Origin: a virus
Virus record (IMG/VR): IMGVR_UViG_3300037882_001001
Location: 1-41,640 of that record
Direction: 5' to 3' (one strand)
Length of the DNA: 41,640 bases
Both the position numbers and the translations under genes were made by a program. How positions within the stretch are numbered: the stretch's first letter is position 1; every line of letters starts with the position of its first letter. Under the pieces are notes generated by a model, which made no database searches, had not been told where the DNA came from, and saw only the letters and a list, made by a program, of their open reading frames with translations. Shown here in pieces: positions 39,801 to 41,640 of the stretch.

Positions 39801-41432
39801 ATCGCAAGTAACCAAACAGCAATTCCAATCACGGACAACGGTGGATCTCTTACCGTTGATGGCACGGTAACAGCAAATCAAGGCGCTGCGGCAGCCTTGT
39901 CTGGGTTTTGGCCAACTCGGCATACGGACGGCACAAACACGATGCCCACCGGGGACGTTGCAGCGCGAGGTATCTTTCACAGGATAACGGACGGTACCAA
40001 TACCGCGGCGGTCAAGGCGGCAAGTACGGCCGCTACCGCGGCCGACCCTGCCCTTGTCGTGGCAATTAGCCCAAATAATACAGTTCCCGTTTCAGCGGTT
40101 TCCCTCCCCCTTCCTTCTGGGGCGGCAACAGAGACTACCTTAGGAACCCGTCTCGCTGATTCGACGTTCACGGCTAGGATCAACACACTTGGGCAGAAAA
40201 ATATGGCGAGCAGTACCCCTGTTGTCATCTCTTCTGACCAGTCAGAAGTTGCATCTAAAAATGCGGCTTCGAGTCAAGTAGACGGGCATTCAGTAAGTAT
40301 CGGTGCTACATCGGATGCTGACACAGCAAACACGGTAATCGGTAGACTCAAACAGATCATTACTAGATTAGCTGGGGGGCTCCCCGCGTCCCTCATAGGG
40401 GGCCGTCTTGATACGAATATTGGGGCATGGTTAGGATCGACTTCACCAACGGTAGGTCAAAAAACCGGAGCCTCTTCGATCCCTTTTGTAGCTGCGAGTG
40501 ACCAGTGGCCTGATGCTTTAGCACGTTCAATCTTTGTGCGTAGGACGGACGGTACAAACGTAGCGCCTACTGGGGATGTTGTTGCGAGGTCTATTTTCCA
40601 TCAGATTTCTGATGGGGCTACCGGACCAGTGTCCGTCAAGCCCGCCAGCACCGCCCCTGTTGCTGCGGATAATGCTCTTGTGGTGGTGCTATCCCCTAAT
40701 CAGGCTGCAATCCCTGTCACTACGGCCCCGGTAACCTCTACCCCAGGCATCGCCTTCGGCGACCCTACTAGGGCTTCTACTGCACTCGCTGAAGTTAGGC
40801 GCACCGCTTACACAGAGCAAACGGCTAACTTCACAGGGTCTATTGCCTCCTCTAACGCGAATGACTCTTCTGCTGGCACCGGGGCTAGGCAAGTTAGAAT
40901 TTCTTGGATGAATGCTACTGGAACCACAATTGGCACGGAAGACGTCACTCTCAATGGTACTACCGCAGTTAACTTGGTGACCTCTACAAAATGCTTCATC
41001 GAAAAAATGGAGGTTATTACTGTCGGTAGTACTGGGTCCAACGTAGGAATTATTACTCTGTTTACCGGAGCTGCAGGTGGGGGTACCGCTGTAGGTACTA
41101 TTGCAGCCACTAACAATCAAACCTTTTGGGCGCACCATTACGTACGCTCCGGTCTTACTTGCAGCGTGACGGGAACCTTGATCGGCAGCAGTTCGACGGT
41201 AGCGGGTAACGGTTCTGTATTCACCTTGAGGTCTCGGGTTCTACCCGTTGCTAACCAACCCGAGAAGCAAATTGGTGACTTTTTGACTTTGTACGGTCAG
41301 TCTAGCCAAACTTCTCGTAACTACGGATCGTATATTAAAGTCCCTGGGCCCGCGCGTATACTTATGTATGTGACTCCGGTGTCAGGTACCTCTAACGTCT
41401 ACCGTGGCTCCTTTGACTACTATGATTCTTGA
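36828..41432 (+). CDS. Giant repetitive fibre or appendage protein
   Basis: 1534 residues. N-terminal beta domain (about 1-185), then about residues 320-1140 of modular repeats. Unit 1: SLPLPTGAATxTTL (six copies). Unit 2: LGQKxMAxSTPVVxxSxQTxIP (five copies), usually followed by VTDNGSSLTVDGTVTA. Unit 3: DGTNxxAVKAASTAxxAxDPALVVAISPN (five copies). Such units occur in phage structural proteins; they probably make a beta-rich shaft. The C-terminal about 220 residues (ALAEVRRTAYTEQTANFTGSI onward) differ and could be a receptor-binding head (inference). Thr/Ala/Ser/Gly make up most of it. It is encoded directly after a small connector-like gene. Function as tail fibre, whisker or capsid fibre is not settled. 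Confidence 0.75.
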   Translation: MAKSPVSIPFTTDGVEVAVKDATALPSDARGNLLVGKDGSTSRIVNVDSSGNIATVGVGAAGTPVGGVLTVQGVVGGTEVPVSAVQDDITTSTIAANGVSVTSTDIQGRGSVTIQITGTWVGTIQFEGTVNGSTFVSLGARQPNSGTVSISTTVNGLWRVSAAGLSFVRVRSSAWTSGTATVVIRESAATGSTLTESLPTGASVIGGVTGSGNFNVVGPGAVAAAVSGNPVRVGASDGTNTRNILADTSGRLLVSGAATSGAAAVGSPVLVGGSDGTNARTLATDTSGRQVCVGPGTAGTPIGGVLTIQGVTGATAVTVDGSGVTQPVSVVSLPLPTGAATESTLTGVLTSTNFQARVNTLGQKAMAASTPVVLASDQTAIPVTDNGSSLTVDGTVTADIGTTGGLALDATLTGGTQKAIVRAGAKGITTAADVTSTAEGSDHQALDIQVYHGGTAVNPTDIRALTLSDVVTSAQGTAAAIAGAWPVKVTDGTNSMPTGDSVSRALFQKVTDGTNTAAVKAASTAPLATDPALVVSISPNSTLTATNPSIGSNNAASPTSSTLIGGTDGTNLQAARVFDADSGAGNQYVIGTILRKSASGGSVEAGTSSDPIRVDPTGTTTQPVSVTSLPLPTGAATETTLSAISAKTPVLGQTNMAGSSPVTIADNQTAIPVTDNGTTLSIDDGGSSITVDATSWPLPTGAATETTLTGVLTTSAFQARVNTLGQKAMANSTPVVLSSDQTVIPVSDNGSSLTVDGTVTANQGTSAALSGRWPVIVTDGTNTMPAGDTAGRGVFHRITDGTNNAAVKAASTAAVAADPALVVAISPNNTVSVSAVSLPLPTGSATSANQTTLGSQTTKINDGTNTATVKAASTAAVASDTAIVVAISPNNPIVASNSSVSATGSAPPAQATSVGGSVTTAAPSYTTGQLSSLSLTTAGGLRVDGSGSTQPVSASSLPLPTGAATETTLSSINTKTLAAGQAAMAASSPVVIASNQTAIPITDNGGSLTVDGTVTANQGAAAALSGFWPTRHTDGTNTMPTGDVAARGIFHRITDGTNTAAVKAASTAATAADPALVVAISPNNTVPVSAVSLPLPSGAATETTLGTRLADSTFTARINTLGQKNMASSTPVVISSDQSEVASKNAASSQVDGHSVSIGATSDADTANTVIGRLKQIITRLAGGLPASLIGGRLDTNIGAWLGSTSPTVGQKTGASSIPFVAASDQWPDALARSIFVRRTDGTNVAPTGDVVARSIFHQISDGATGPVSVKPASTAPVAADNALVVVLSPNQAAIPVTTAPVTSTPGIAFGDPTRASTALAEVRRTAYTEQTANFTGSIASSNANDSSAGTGARQVRISWMNATGTTIGTEDVTLNGTTAVNLVTSTKCFIEKMEVITVGSTGSNVGIITLFTGAAGGGTAVGTIAATNNQTFWAHHYVRSGLTCSVTGTLIGSSSTVAGNGSVFTLRSRVLPVANQPEKQIGDFLTLYGQSSQTSRNYGSYIKVPGPARILMYVTPVSGTSNVYRGSFDYYDS
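38370..38402 (+). repeat. 33-base perfect direct repeat, copy 1 (partner at 39999-40031)
   Basis: Starts AATACCGCGGCGGTCAAGG and is identical to 39999-40031, in the same reading frame. It encodes NTAAVKAASTA. Confidence 0.9.
39999..40031 (+). repeat. 33-base perfect direct repeat, copy 2
   Basis: Identical to 38370-38402, 1629 bases downstream; flanking bases differ on both sides. Confidence 0.9.
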
Positions 41433-41444
41433 GGGCGATGAAAA

Positions 41445-41640
41445 ATGCGTAAACTTTACATACCGTATACTACATGGAAGTTGGTGCTTAATGCCAACAC
41501 TTCTTGGGTAGTGTATCAGCAATCGGGTCAGATTCAGTCTCTTTACTCCGGGAACTTGGAGTACTTGTACGCGACCAATCTTTCTGAAGAGGACTTATCT
41601 GACTTTAATGGTTGGGTAGTGGGGCGTAGTTCTGTTCAAA
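41445..41640 (+). CDS. Partial gene cut by the window end, unknown appendage-side protein
   Basis: At least 65 residues and still open at the window end, beginning MRKLYIPYTTWKLVLNANT. Aromatic- and Asn-rich, with SGNLEYLYATNLSEEDLSDF, no family recognised. ATG at 41445 has GAGGG about nine bases upstream; an earlier ATG at 41438 stops after four codons. It follows the giant repetitive gene by 12 bases, so it may encode a fibre partner or tip protein. Confidence 0.6.
   Translation, partial: MRKLYIPYTTWKLVLNANTSWVVYQQSGQIQSLYSGNLEYLYATNLSEEDLSDFNGWVVGRSSVQ

Larger units (their letters stand above)
37785..40250 (+). repeat. Repeat array coding the shaft of the giant protein
   Basis: About 2.5 kb of imperfect repeats. 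Six units of the PLPTGAAT type and five of the DGTN...KAAST type alternate. DNA identity is locally high: 33 identical bases at 38370-38402 and 39999-40031, and similar stretches around 39241-39265. Recombination between repeats could change shaft length. Confidence 0.8.

Noticed and set aside
1-41640. tRNA genes, CRISPR arrays, insertion sequences
   Set aside because: Gaps between genes are under 100 bases and hold no cloverleaf, regularly spaced repeats or transposase genes.

Overview
This window is part of a large double-stranded DNA tailed bacteriophage (Caudoviricetes). All 40 genes I can support lie on the plus strand. They are tightly packed, many overlap by 4-26 bases, and most have GGAGG-type ribosome binding sites, with several GTG starts. 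The portal, large terminase, prohead protease and HK97-type major capsid protein fix it as a tailed-phage genome. The clamp loader and NusG-like genes and the many large unknown structural proteins suggest a large, probably myovirus-like or jumbo-class genome of which this is only a slice. The host cannot be told from the sequence. No tRNA, CRISPR array, integrase or attachment site was seen.

Layout. (1) 99-6029, end of a replication, transcription and recombination module: TOPRIM-type primase core, a degenerate PhageMetallopep-like protein, a DnaX-like clamp loader ATPase, a NusG-like NGN+KOW protein, a 5'-3' exonuclease of the PolA/FEN type, a sigma region-4-like DNA-binding protein, and an endonuclease VII protein with two HNH modules in tandem. 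(2) 6063-11446: Ig/BACON-like protein, several unknowns, a 663-residue protein made of three repeats of a Cys-cluster module, and a probable packaging helper. (3) 11451-18316: large terminase, a topoisomerase IB of the poxvirus/bacterial type, three tandem paralogues, a small helical protein and the portal. (4) 18341-25926: large Lys/Pro-rich protein, zinc-ribbon protein, prohead protease, Gln-rich scaffold-like protein, decoration-like protein and major capsid protein, closed by a clear intrinsic terminator. (5) 26004-28726: two tandem LAGLIDADG homing endonuclease paralogues, the first fused to a DNA methyltransferase; this looks like a mobile insertion. (6) 28805-41640: HU-like protein, a second intrinsic terminator, unknown virion proteins, SWIM and FmdB zinc-finger proteins, then fibre or appendage genes ending in a 1534-residue repetitive protein and one gene cut by the window end.

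How it fits together: the first module makes and repairs DNA and redirects host transcription. Endonuclease VII, terminase and topoisomerase IB would resolve, package and relax the DNA. The portal-to-capsid block builds and matures the head in the usual order of protease, scaffold, decoration and capsid protein. The last block supplies appendages. The most unusual items are the topoisomerase IB beside the terminase, the homing endonuclease-methyltransferase fusion with its free-standing sister, the triple Cys-module protein, the double endonuclease VII, and a set of intergenic hairpins without U-tracts, one of which masks a ribosome binding site. There is no gene-free stretch above 300 bases; the longest gaps are under 100 bases.
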